Shown in pieces: positions 1 through 8,040 of a stretch of DNA of 13,458 bases. A model generated the notes under the pieces. It made no database searches. It saw only the letters and a list, made by a program, of their open reading frames with translations, and had not been told where the DNA came from. Source of the DNA: Balneolaceae bacterium (GTDB lineage: Bacteria; Bacteroidota; Rhodothermia; Balneolales; Balneolaceae); assembly GCA_007123985.1 (NCBI GenBank), contig SLGA01000016.1:1-13458 (forward strand). Reading direction: 5' to 3'. Every line of letters begins with the position of its first letter. Position 1 is the stretch's first letter. A program made the position numbers and the translations under genes.

Positions 1-149
1 ATTAAATCAAAATGAATAACCCGAATGGACAACTCTATTCGAATTTCCTTTAAGGCATCTGATAAGAGTGATCAAATAGTTAACTGCAGTACGATTTTTG
101 CCGCCTGCTGTGATTCAAAATACGAATCTTATCTTTTGTCCATATGTAA
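1..149. other. Intergenic or gene-end sequence at window edge
   Basis: No open frame runs through this stretch on either strand; all plus frames meet a stop within the first 20 bases. A few codons of a plus-strand gene ending at the left edge cannot be excluded. I see no convincing hairpin with a T-run downstream of the NRDE gene that ends at 150. Confidence 0.4.
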
Positions 150-911
150 TCATGGCAATTCGTGAATCGACCTTTTTGTAACACTTGTATCCTCTGTGCT
201 ATATGTTCTTTCCTCGAAGTAAATGCCGCCTTTCGAATTCACTTTAATCAGTGTTGAACAGCGGGTACCATAATTTTCAGTTTTTATAAAAACTGCAGAA
301 ACTGCAATCTCAAGATGCTCGGGTAGGCCTGTTTTTGGTAATCTCTCTTTCGGGTAGGTTTGCTGATTTTTGAGCAAATTAAAAATAGAATCATTCTCTA
401 TGTGGCCAGATTTCAAAATCTTTTTGAACTTCTGTTGAGCCCAATCCGTTTTTGGCCAACTTGTGTTTAAATGGGCATTGCTTATTGAATATACACCGGT
501 TTCAGTTTTTTGGAAGCTGTTTTCCACACTTGAGAAGTGGTAAAAAGCATCCGGTGTACCTGCAAGCAGATTAAATCCGTTATAGTTTTTAGCTGATTTT
601 TGTAATTGCGTAAAATAATCCGGCACTGTTTTGGGTGATGTTAATACATCCGTAACGATATCACCTCTGCTTGGAGCGTTCTTTTTAATCTGCCTCATGT
701 CTCTGAAGTTTGTAAGGGCAGCTATTCGCCCTGTCTGAGCAACACCGAGCCAGGTACCCCCGGCTTTCAAATCTTTACCGGCTACTATCGTTGGTTCAGT
801 ATTCCATTTGGCTGCCGCCCTTGCCGGGCGTTCATAAAATTCGTCTCTGTTACCGGCTAGAATAAATGGATAATCGGGGTGGGCATTTACAGCAAATACA
901 ATAAGGCACAT
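150..911 (-). CDS. NRDE/TANGO2-family protein
   Basis: A 253-residue protein of the NRDE (Ser/Thr-rich, transport and Golgi organisation 2) family, cytoplasmic by appearance. What is seen: it starts Met-Cys-Leu-Ile with no signal peptide, has the family-naming NRDE motif at residues 21-24 inside a FILAGNRDEFYERP context, GGTWLG at 51-56 and ALTNFR at 65-70. All of these are characteristic N-terminal blocks, and the length is normal for bacterial members. The start is ATG at 909-911 with an AAAGAG-like purine stretch just upstream. Family knowledge: the invariant Cys2 suggests an Ntn-hydrolase-like fold, but the biochemical role is unsettled; animal homologues (TANGO2, HRG-9) have been linked to haem trafficking and lipid metabolism. 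It is divergent from the phosphatase gene across 199 bp. Family assignment is secure; function is not. Confidence 0.9.
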   Translation of the reverse strand: MCLIVFAVNAHPDYPFILAGNRDEFYERPARAAAKWNTEPTIVAGKDLKAGGTWLGVAQTGRIAALTNFRDMRQIKKNAPSRGDIVTDVLTSPKTVPDYFTQLQKSAKNYNGFNLLAGTPDAFYHFSSVENSFQKTETGVYSISNAHLNTSWPKTDWAQQKFKKILKSGHIENDSIFNLLKNQQTYPKERLPKTGLPEHLEIAVSAVFIKTENYGTRCSTLIKVNSKGGIYFEERTYSTEDTSVTKRSIHELP

Positions 912-1110
912 AACTCTTTTTCCGGATTATTAAAAAATTTTGAAACAAAGCAGCTTTAAATTCGCTGTAAATTTCTGTTTACACAACGCTCTTTACTGTT
1001 TCTTACAGAACGAATTGATTTGTTTTTTATATCAAAAAAGCAAAAAGTTGTGTAGTATGTTACAATTCAGCTCAAAAAAGATAACAACATAAAGTAGCAG
1101 TTACAGAACA
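912..1110. promoter_or_regulatory. Divergent intergenic region with palindrome and direct repeat
   Basis: This 199-bp AT-rich stretch separates the NRDE gene and the phosphatase gene and should hold both promoters. An interrupted palindrome TGTAAA-N6-TTTACA lies at 966-983. An imperfect direct repeat occurs as TTACAGAACGAATTGATT (1003-1020) and TTACAGAACATTGATT (1101-1116), the second copy covering the predicted TTG start of the phosphatase. A TACAAT hexamer at 1061-1066 could be a -10 element for the plus-strand gene, but no matching -35 is evident. The binding proteins are unknown. Confidence 0.4.
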
Positions 1111-3624
1111 TTGATTCCCGGAAGTGATACCGCAAAACAAGACATTATCCTGCTGGCTACAGGATTTCTTGCTGCGATTTTGTTTTACTGGCTCTATTCA
1201 GGCATCCATCCATTGCGATTGGCTGATAGCAGTTTAGGCTTATCATCAGCCTCGGAAAGAGGTGTTGCTGTCGCAAATCAATTTGGCTACAGAAGCAGCA
1301 GAAGTGGTGTTACCAGTTTCAAAGTAAACCAGAGTTATCTTGATTCGTTGCAGAGTCAAACAAATTTGAACGAGTTTTATTCGCTTGAGGAAAACCGTGC
1401 ACTATACCCTGCTTTCTATTGGCAAACTAATCTAAAGGTAGCAGATCTTGATCAGGATGCTGTTTTCGGTTTTATGGGTGAATCGGCAAAAGTAGTTTCT
1501 GTTATTCTCAATGAACGAGGAGATTTTATTGCTGTGCAAAACAGCCATGAATATTTACCTGTTTTACGCACTTCAGGAACAGAACAGCCCCAGCTTGAAT
1601 CCGGTGATAGTACCGGGCCGGATTTTATTGATGAGGAACTGGAGCAATTTATGAACGAAGAGTTCAATCAAAGCACGGCACTTAAACTTGCCGGTTATTA
1701 TTTGAGTGAATCAGGATGGCCAGAGGACAGATTTTTACATGAAGCAACCGAGCTTCTGAATGTTGAGGATCTTCAGGCAGCTAAGGTAACATATCTACAC
1801 AATTCAGAGCTGGTGAGGCAGGATGTACAAGTAGAAGTAACCGTTCTGGAAAACGGTGCCATGCTTGAAATGAACTACACCTACCTGGACTCACCTGCCG
1901 GAGCAATGGATTTTAGTCCTTACTTGTCCGGTATTAGGGCGATTGTGATTCTATTTGCTATTTTCTGGATTTTCGTACTTCTCTTTAACCGATTTCGGCT
2001 TAGACTGGTTGATACAAAAGCCGCTGTACTCATCGCCGTTCTTGCAGGTCTGATATTTCCATTTTTAATCACATTACAACAGCTTTACAACCACTTTTCA
2101 TCTTTTGGAACAATATCGTTCTCCTTTATTCTGCCAATGCTCATTACCATTGGATTTTTTGCCGCAATAGCATCGGTGGGATTCTTCGCTGTGTCAGCAA
2201 TATCAGATTCAATTACAAGACAGGTCTGGGATGAAAAGCTCAGAACGTATGATCTGATAAGAACAAGCCACTTTTTTAATGTGCCGGTGGGAGTTAATAT
2301 CATCCGCGGTATCTCACTCGGGCTGATAATTTCAGCAGTATGGAGTTTAGTGATCTATGTAATTCCGGGTGGGTACATCACAGTTCCTGGTGTATTTATT
2401 TCGGATACTACATACCTGCCATACATTTCAGAAATTTTAAGCAATTTCGCTATCTCATTCATCATCGTTCAGGTGATATTTCTGATATTTCTGGGTCAGT
2501 TCAGATCTGCATTTAAATCAAATTTTATGGCTGTTCTGCTGCCCGGATTAATGATGAGCACTGTATATCCGTTTCCGTTTGATGTGGGCGGTTTGTTACC
2601 TGAGCTTTTATCCGCTGGTATTGTGGGATTGCTGTTGGGTCTTATCTATCTGAAGAATGATTTTATCACCACTTTTATTTCACTGTTTGTCTTCTTTTCA
2701 GTCGTCACAACTGCGCCTGGGTGGTTGCTGTCTCCATCACCCGATATTGTGGTGTTTTTGCCGTTTGTACTGCTTCTTGTAACAGGGTATGTTATTGGTG
2801 CATACAACATTTACAAAGGACAAACTGGAAATGAGCTACCCGATTTTGTGCCGGGTTATATTCGTGAACTGGCCCAGGAAGACAGAATTAAGCAAGAGCT
2901 CCAGATTGCCCGACAGGTACAACAGTCATTTTTACCTGCGGCCAGACCCGATGTTGCCGGTTTTGACATCGCCGCAATATGTAAACCTGCCTATGAAACC
3001 GGTGGAGATTATTTCGATTTTATCTCTTTATCTGATGACAGACTGGCTATTACTATTGGTGATGTAAGCGGAAAAGGAATTCAGGCAGCATTTTATATGA
3101 CATTTATAAAAGGTGTACTGCACGCTCTTTGTAATGACTTCTCCTCGCCGGCAAAAATTTTGAGTAAAACAAATAAACTATTCAGAAGAAATGCCAACAA
3201 AAGTACATTCATATCATTAATATTTGGTGTTTTGGATACTAAAAAGGCATGTTTTCGCTTTTCAAGAGCCGGCCATAATCCGGTACTTTTTTATAAGAAC
3301 GATGAAGGAAAACTCTATCCCTACCAGCCATCCGGACTTGCCATTGGTATGGCAAACGAAGAGCTTTTTGATAAACACATCACAGAAGATGAAATCGCAC
3401 TGAAAACGGGTGATATCCTGATTCTTTTTACCGATGGTGTGGTAGAAACAATCAGCAAAACGAATAAGTTGTACGGCGACCACCGATTGCACAATCTAAT
3501 TATGAAATACAATTCATTTACCTCGCTGGATCTTATAAGGCGCATGGAAGAGGATCTGAAAAAATTTGGCGACAAACATGAACAACACGATGATCTCACG
3601 ATGATCGTTATCAAGAAGAAATGA
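1111..3624 (+). CDS. Polytopic membrane SpoIIE/PP2C-type phosphatase
   Basis: An 837-residue membrane-bound PPM (SpoIIE/RsbU-type) protein serine/threonine phosphatase, probably acting on phosphorylated anti-anti-sigma-like partners; none is encoded here. Residues about 11-31 form one membrane helix, and 33-268 a likely periplasmic sensor region. About 272-567 are strongly hydrophobic, with roughly eight or nine more helices. A helical linker (584-608, with the usual ...IARQVQQSFLP sequence) leads to the cytoplasmic catalytic domain, about 610-837. Catalytic blocks seen: GGDYFDF 631-637, GDVSGKG 650-656, AGHNP 720-724, FTDGVVE 773-779 and DDLT 827-830. The metal-binding aspartates are therefore present and the enzyme looks active. 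Start: TTG at 1111; the frame has a stop at 1090-1092, and the first in-frame ATG (residue 122) would delete the first helix, so TTG is preferred. It overlaps the next gene by ATGA. Confidence 0.9.
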   Translation: MIPGSDTAKQDIILLATGFLAAILFYWLYSGIHPLRLADSSLGLSSASERGVAVANQFGYRSSRSGVTSFKVNQSYLDSLQSQTNLNEFYSLEENRALYPAFYWQTNLKVADLDQDAVFGFMGESAKVVSVILNERGDFIAVQNSHEYLPVLRTSGTEQPQLESGDSTGPDFIDEELEQFMNEEFNQSTALKLAGYYLSESGWPEDRFLHEATELLNVEDLQAAKVTYLHNSELVRQDVQVEVTVLENGAMLEMNYTYLDSPAGAMDFSPYLSGIRAIVILFAIFWIFVLLFNRFRLRLVDTKAAVLIAVLAGLIFPFLITLQQLYNHFSSFGTISFSFILPMLITIGFFAAIASVGFFAVSAISDSITRQVWDEKLRTYDLIRTSHFFNVPVGVNIIRGISLGLIISAVWSLVIYVIPGGYITVPGVFISDTTYLPYISEILSNFAISFIIVQVIFLIFLGQFRSAFKSNFMAVLLPGLMMSTVYPFPFDVGGLLPELLSAGIVGLLLGLIYLKNDFITTFISLFVFFSVVTTAPGWLLSPSPDIVVFLPFVLLLVTGYVIGAYNIYKGQTGNELPDFVPGYIRELAQEDRIKQELQIARQVQQSFLPAARPDVAGFDIAAICKPAYETGGDYFDFISLSDDRLAITIGDVSGKGIQAAFYMTFIKGVLHALCNDFSSPAKILSKTNKLFRRNANKSTFISLIFGVLDTKKACFRFSRAGHNPVLFYKNDEGKLYPYQPSGLAIGMANEELFDKHITEDEIALKTGDILILFTDGVVETISKTNKLYGDHRLHNLIMKYNSFTSLDLIRRMEEDLKKFGDKHEQHDDLTMIVIKKK

Positions 3625-4142
3625 TTTACATCCTGAAATCAGTTATCTTTAATCTTATGAAATTTTTATCTGTTTTTATCATTCTGTTGCTTCTTTTTTT
3701 GCCGGCACAAACCTATTCACAATCTTCACAGGTGGAGCCTGTTTCCCTGGAACAAGCTCTGAAAACGGCCGCTGAGCAAGAGAAAAAAATACTCGTTGAT
3801 GTGTATGCTGCATGGTGCCCCTATTGCCAGCGAATGCACTCCGAGGTGTATGTTGATAACGATGTTGTTGCTGCTATTAATGAACATTTTATCCTTGTGA
3901 GAATCAATGTGGAGTCTGATGAAACAGTGAGATATCATGGAAATGAAATGACTGAATCAGAATTTGCACAGGCCCTTCAAAACAGAAATGTGCCTACCAC
4001 CTATTTTTTGAATCATGAAGGTGCCATTATTGGATCACAGCCGGGGTATCTCGAGGAGAGTGTGTTCTCAAATCTGTTGAAATTTGTTGGAAGTGATGCA
4101 TTTCTCACGCAAACATTCGATGAATATCTTGAGAACAGATAA
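3621..4142 (+). CDS. Exported thioredoxin-fold protein with CPYC site
   Basis: A 173-residue thioredoxin-like protein (thioredoxin_7/SoxW-like), probably periplasmic and either lipid-free or anchored by its uncleaved leader. Seen: a hydrophobic leader ending near TYSQS (residues 31-35), AAWCPYCQRMH with the redox pair Cys66/Cys69, and the cis-proline motif NVPT (123-126), followed by the usual GxxxGSQPGY end of the fold. CPYC is the glutaredoxin/DsbD-like form rather than CGPC, so disulfide reduction in the envelope is a reasonable guess. The ATG at 3621 overlaps the phosphatase stop (ATGA), implying translational coupling. A second ATG at 3657 (residue 13) gives a cleaner signal peptide (MKFLSVFIILLLLF) and may be the true start. 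Its partner is unknown; the coupled phosphatase suggests an envelope-sensing role, by inference. Confidence 0.85.
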   Translation: MIYILKSVIFNLMKFLSVFIILLLLFLPAQTYSQSSQVEPVSLEQALKTAAEQEKKILVDVYAAWCPYCQRMHSEVYVDNDVVAAINEHFILVRINVESDETVRYHGNEMTESEFAQALQNRNVPTTYFLNHEGAIIGSQPGYLEESVFSNLLKFVGSDAFLTQTFDEYLENR

Positions 4143-4183
4143 GAGTATTCATCACAATTCAGAATATAAACCAGTAAGGAAAG

Positions 4184-4855
4184 ATGTCCCGAAGTCAATC
4201 GGTTGAAGATTACCTGAAGACAATTTATAAGCTTGAGCAGGATACCGACAAAGGTGTATCCACATCTAATCTGGCGGAAGGAATGGGTGTTGCCAATGCT
4301 TCGGTTACAAATATGCTAAAAAGGCTTTCAGATATGGGGCTTGTAAATTACGAATCCTATTACGGAACCACGCTTACAGATGCAGGCGAGAAGATAGCTC
4401 TTGAAATTATCCGCCATCACAGATTGATTGAACTCTACCTGAAAGAGATGCTCGGTTATTCCTGGGATGAAGTTCATGACGAAGCAGAGAAGCTTGAGCA
4501 TCATATTTCTGAGCAGTTTGAGGACAAAATTGCCGAGATGCTCAATAATCCCATTGTAGATCCTCATGGCGACCCTATTCCTACGAAAGACGGGGTAATG
4601 CCTGCTATATCTTCGGAACCTCTCACAGAGCTCGGGATGGATCAGGAGTGCATCATTATTCGAATGAAAAATCAAGACCCCGAATTGCTCCGATATCTCG
4701 AAGAGCAGGGGCTTATTCCAGGCGTAAAAATCAAAATAATGAAGAAAGAACCATTTAATGGGCCGCTTCAGCTATCCATAGAAAATGAGCGCACAACCAC
4801 TATTGGCAACACCATAGCTGAGGATATTTTTGTTATGAAAAAAGAGAGTAGCTGA
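4184..4855 (+). CDS. mntR: DtxR/MntR-family metal-dependent repressor
   Basis: A 223-residue metal-sensing repressor: winged helix (about 1-70), dimerisation and metal-binding domain (about 71-140, including the DPHGDPIP signature at 126-133), and C-terminal FeoA/SH3-like domain (about 146-220). Ligands align with DtxR numbering: His79, Glu83 and His98 of the ancillary site are kept, and Glu105 and His106 of the primary site are kept. The primary-site Met10 and Cys102 of iron-type DtxR/IdeR are Asp9 and Glu102 here, as in Bacillus MntR (Asp8, Glu99). That points to Mn(II) or mixed Mn/Fe sensing; the symbol is therefore tentative. The MntR Glu11 equivalent is Lys12, and unlike short MntR proteins this one keeps the third domain. 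ATG at 4184 is preceded by TAAGGA at 4175-4180. It follows the thioredoxin gene by 41 bp, so it is possibly co-transcribed. No Mn or Fe transporter gene lies beside it. Confidence 0.85.
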   Translation: MSRSQSVEDYLKTIYKLEQDTDKGVSTSNLAEGMGVANASVTNMLKRLSDMGLVNYESYYGTTLTDAGEKIALEIIRHHRLIELYLKEMLGYSWDEVHDEAEKLEHHISEQFEDKIAEMLNNPIVDPHGDPIPTKDGVMPAISSEPLTELGMDQECIIIRMKNQDPELLRYLEEQGLIPGVKIKIMKKEPFNGPLQLSIENERTTTIGNTIAEDIFVMKKESS

Positions 4856-4858
4856 TAC

Positions 4859-5686
4859 TTATGGGGTGTGATCCATCGGGTTTGGATAGGAGAAATCGTA
4901 GTGAAGATCTTCTCTTAATTTTTGATTAGAAACAACCCTGTAGTTCTTGTTATCCTTTGGCTTGAAACGGGGCAGAGGAAGATTAAAATGCTCCGCCGCA
5001 CTTTCATAAAACTCTTTTCGTGGCGGGTGCCCGTCCGAAACTACATTATATACGGTATTTCGCTTTTTTTGCCGGATGATCTCACAGATAACATTTACAC
5101 AATCCACCTGATGAACCAGATTTACAGGTTTAGCTGCTCCATCAAGATCTTTTTTACCGCTTAGATAGTGAATGGGATGTCTCCCGTAACCATATAGCCC
5201 GCCAAGACGAAGTATGGTAAAATCGAGCCCTGATTTCTGGATTAGTTCTTCCGTCTGTATCAAAACTTCACCCGCCGGGCGTGATGCACTACCCGGTTTA
5301 ACGTCTTCTTCTTTGGTGATGCCTCCCGTTTCACTGTAAACCGATGTAGAACTTGTAAAAATAATCCAGGTTAGATTGCTCTCCTTGCATTTTTCTAAGA
5401 TTTTGGCAATCGCTTCAACAAAATGTTCTCCTCCGGTATCTTTCTTAAGCCGAGGCGGCACATTCAAAATGAGCAGATCGCTCTGCCAAAATGATTCTGT
5501 TGCTGGGTCGTTAAGTGACTCAGGAAGGCGGATGAGGTAGGGTTCAATACCGTTCTGTTCAAGTGTTTTTAGTTTGTTTTCAGTAGTTGTAGAACCCTTT
5601 ATCGGATAGTTATTTGAGTGTAACCTCTGTGCAAGCGGAAAACCAAGCCACCCACACCCCAAAACTGATATTTTCATAAACTTCAT
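4859..5686 (-). CDS. Atypical SDR / NAD-epimerase-like protein (YeeZ-like)
   Basis: A 275-residue Rossmann-fold protein of the atypical short-chain dehydrogenase group resembling E. coli YeeZ, cytoplasmic. Seen: an N-terminal dinucleotide-binding turn GCGWLG (10-15) after strand KISVLG, NVPPR at 75-79, the SSTSVY segment (112-117), LRLGGLYG (159-166) and VHQVDCV (191-197), all as in extended SDRs. The classical YxxxK catalytic pair is broken: Tyr117 is followed by Gly at +4. The protein may therefore bind NAD(P) without normal dehydrogenase chemistry, and the substrate is unknown. Start: ATG at 5686, or the in-frame ATG three codons later (MKISVLG), which is the more usual beginning; an AAAGG lies just before the first. 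It is downstream of the TonB receptor on the same strand (87 bp) and convergent with the repressor gene only 3 bp away. Confidence 0.8.
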   Translation of the reverse strand: MKFMKISVLGCGWLGFPLAQRLHSNNYPIKGSTTTENKLKTLEQNGIEPYLIRLPESLNDPATESFWQSDLLILNVPPRLKKDTGGEHFVEAIAKILEKCKESNLTWIIFTSSTSVYSETGGITKEEDVKPGSASRPAGEVLIQTEELIQKSGLDFTILRLGGLYGYGRHPIHYLSGKKDLDGAAKPVNLVHQVDCVNVICEIIRQKKRNTVYNVVSDGHPPRKEFYESAAEHFNLPLPRFKPKDNKNYRVVSNQKLREDLHYDFSYPNPMDHTP

Positions 5687-5728
5687 ACCTTTATTCGGCT
5701 TGAAGGTAAAGAGTACTGAACAGAATTT

Positions 5729-5748
5729 AAAAAACTGTTTGTAAACAG
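5729..5748 (-). terminator. Weak rho-independent terminator-like hairpin after the TonB receptor
   Basis: On the minus strand, 26 bp after the receptor stop, CTGTTTACAAACAG (5748-5735) can fold with a 5-bp stem and 4-nt loop and is followed at once by six T (5734-5729). The stem is short and AT-rich, so termination would be partial at best. Some read-through into the SDR gene is plausible. The same inverted repeat could instead be a protein-binding site. Confidence 0.35.
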
Positions 5749-5773
5749 ACTCTCATTTCAAATAGTGCAGAAG

Positions 5774-8017
5774 TTATATTGTAAGGCGAATTCCGCCCAT
5801 GAAAGTTCTTGGTAAGCCAGGCCTTACACCTGCAGGCCTGTCGGATACGATATAGGTTTGATTTAAAACATTTCTCACATTAACAAACATGTTGATATTC
5901 GATGATATCTGGAAATCACTGCTTGCATCAAGAAGAAAGTAACTGTCTGTGCTTTGGTTTCTTTCAAGAGACCCGCTGCCGGCAACTGTTCTGATTTTTG
6001 GTGAGAAAACTGAGTTCAGATTCAGAGAAAAAACACCCTTTCCAAATCCAAGACCAGCATTTAGCTGATGTTTAGGAATGAAGGGAATTTCATCACCCGA
6101 TACAACAGTTCCCCATGGACCAAAATCGCTGGAAAAGTCTGATTGAAATGTGGCATTTGTGTACGTGTAATTCAGATTAAAAGGTAGGGAAATGTCTGAT
6201 CTTTTTAAAAAGTCTGACAAATCACTGTTTGCACTAAATTCAACACCAAAAACCTGAACTTTTCCGGCATTAAACTGCGCGGTAGTACCGCCGCCGCCGC
6301 CTGCGGCCAGATCTGAGCCAAGCAGATTGCTGTAACTATTATAAAAACCGATTATTTCTGTTCTGATCAGATTATCAGCTAATCTGAAGCCTAACTCATA
6401 GTTTACACTTTGTTCAGATCTTGTTTCGCTGCTTGAACCGGGACTTGGGGGAGAAAAGCCTCGGTGAATACCGGAAATTAGTGTAACACGCTCAGAAAGT
6501 TTGAACGTAAGACCTGCACCCGGCACAAATTCGCTGATGGTATAGTCGCTTTTTTGAAGATCAGAACCGGTTCGTTCAATATCGCTTGTACCAAAATTTC
6601 GATTTGAAAACCAAATATATTCAAATCGTATTCCCGGAGAAAATGTTAACCTGTTATATGTGATTTTATCTTTCAGGTAGATGGAAAGTGCTGTTGCAGA
6701 ACCTATGCGATTTGCCTGTGTACCCGGAATGCCTGCGCTACTCATTATCATGGTACCGTTTTCCATTCTGTACCCATCTTCAAACTGAAAGCGATCTTCT
6801 TCGTCCTGATGTAATCGAATCCCGAACTCAACTTCATTCTGAAAACTTTCTGCACCCAAAGAAGCAACAAAGATACTTTCAATTCCCTGAGAATAATATG
6901 AGCGATTATTCGATCGAACTACCAATGCATTTTCATCGCTGTTGGCACCACGCAGCACGGCAAGTGCCGCTTCATTCTGGTCGGGATTATTGAGCACTCC
7001 GGAAAGTCCCGCACCATTAACGGTTTGAAGTTTATACCACTCGCGGGAGAAGTTATTTCTGTAGAGTGTAGTGGTAACGTCAGCCCTGTCGGACAATAAA
7101 ACAAAATGCCTGGCCATAAATTGAACGTGTTCGGTTACAATTTGATCTGCCTGAGAAGCTGCATAACGTCGAAGCGGTGTTCGTTTAAAATCATCTCTGG
7201 TGAGACCGAGGTAAGTTTCGTCAGAGTCCTGATCGTTATACCCAATTTTTAGCTCAAGCCGCTGAAAAACGGATGCTTGAGGGTTTGTACGTATCATAAA
7301 TTTGCCTAAAAAGTCATTGAGCGCGAAACCGGTATTTCCACCATTATCCAGTTGCTTGAAGCCGTCATTGCTCATGTGCAGAGCTTCAATCAGATATCCG
7401 AAGTTCTGGTATTGGTTACCTACATTTGCATAAAATTTGTTTGCATTGTGCTCTCCGATACTTAATTCTGCTCTGCCGGAAAAATCAGATGGAATTGGAG
7501 TGGAAATGAGATTGATGGCACCCCCTGTAGTATTTGGTCCATATTTTATTTGGGCAGATCCTTTTCTTACTTCAACTGAGTTGATTCTCCCCATGTTCGG
7601 AAAGTAATACGCCGCCGGAGCAGAGTAGGGGGCGGGTGCTGCAAGAATTCCATCCTCCATGAGATTGATTTTTGTACTTCGCTCAACCCCTGCACCTCTC
7701 ATGCCAATGTTCGGGCGCAGACCAAAACCATCCTCTTCCTGGATATTGATTCCGCTTACTGTTCGTAAAATCCTGTTGATGTCGGTGTAATTCTGTTTCT
7801 GTAACTGTTCAGCATTGATGTAGCTCGCCGCTCCCGGTATAGGGTTAATCCAAACAGGAGCACCAACTACTGTAATTCGATCAAGAATGATTTCATCGAT
7901 TGTTCTAGTTGTATCACTATCGGCTTGCATATTGGGTGTTGCAAACAAAGCAGTTGAAAAAAAGAGCGTGCCAATAAGTGCAGAGAAGGTTAGTTTGAAG
8001 GAATTTATCTGTAACAA
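5774..8017 (-). CDS. FecA-like TonB-dependent outer-membrane receptor
   Basis: A 747-residue outer-membrane receptor that would import a ferric chelate or a similar ligand using TonB energy. Seen: a hydrophobic signal peptide (about 7-26, cleaved near ALFA-TP), a TonB-box-like DEIILDRITVVG (41-52), a plug domain (about 60-175) and a 22-strand-type barrel to the end. The plug segments MRGAGVERST (106-115), LMEDGILAAPAPYS (119-132), VEVRKGSAQIKYGP (148-161) and GGAINLIST (165-173) match the FecA branch closely. The FecA N-terminal signalling domain is absent, as is the carboxypeptidase-like domain common in SusC proteins. The final residue is Ile, not the usual Phe. A Gly5 run lies in a likely surface loop (about 573-577). 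The start is TTG at 8017-8015: an in-frame stop lies eight codons upstream with no ATG between. It is divergent from hemY over a region with two palindromic operators. The ligand is not certain. Confidence 0.88.
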   Translation of the reverse strand: MLQINSFKLTFSALIGTLFFSTALFATPNMQADSDTTRTIDEIILDRITVVGAPVWINPIPGAASYINAEQLQKQNYTDINRILRTVSGINIQEEDGFGLRPNIGMRGAGVERSTKINLMEDGILAAPAPYSAPAAYYFPNMGRINSVEVRKGSAQIKYGPNTTGGAINLISTPIPSDFSGRAELSIGEHNANKFYANVGNQYQNFGYLIEALHMSNDGFKQLDNGGNTGFALNDFLGKFMIRTNPQASVFQRLELKIGYNDQDSDETYLGLTRDDFKRTPLRRYAASQADQIVTEHVQFMARHFVLLSDRADVTTTLYRNNFSREWYKLQTVNGAGLSGVLNNPDQNEAALAVLRGANSDENALVVRSNNRSYYSQGIESIFVASLGAESFQNEVEFGIRLHQDEEDRFQFEDGYRMENGTMIMSSAGIPGTQANRIGSATALSIYLKDKITYNRLTFSPGIRFEYIWFSNRNFGTSDIERTGSDLQKSDYTISEFVPGAGLTFKLSERVTLISGIHRGFSPPSPGSSSETRSEQSVNYELGFRLADNLIRTEIIGFYNSYSNLLGSDLAAGGGGGTTAQFNAGKVQVFGVEFSANSDLSDFLKRSDISLPFNLNYTYTNATFQSDFSSDFGPWGTVVSGDEIPFIPKHQLNAGLGFGKGVFSLNLNSVFSPKIRTVAGSGSLERNQSTDSYFLLDASSDFQISSNINMFVNVRNVLNQTYIVSDRPAGVRPGLPRTFMGGIRLTI

Positions 8018-8040
8018 AGCGAAATCAGTAAAGAATTTTT

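Noticed and set aside
3262..3614. Long minus-strand open frames inside the phosphatase gene
   Set aside because: They overlap the conserved PP2C catalytic blocks in antisense and have no recognisable domains; shadow frames.
4922..5164. Plus-strand open frame opposite the SDR gene
   Set aside because: Lies fully inside a gene with clear Rossmann motifs, and its translation looks non-protein-like.
6688..6993. Plus-strand open frame opposite the TonB receptor barrel
   Set aside because: Antisense to beta-strand codons, rich in Cys/His/Leu, no start signal; a shadow.
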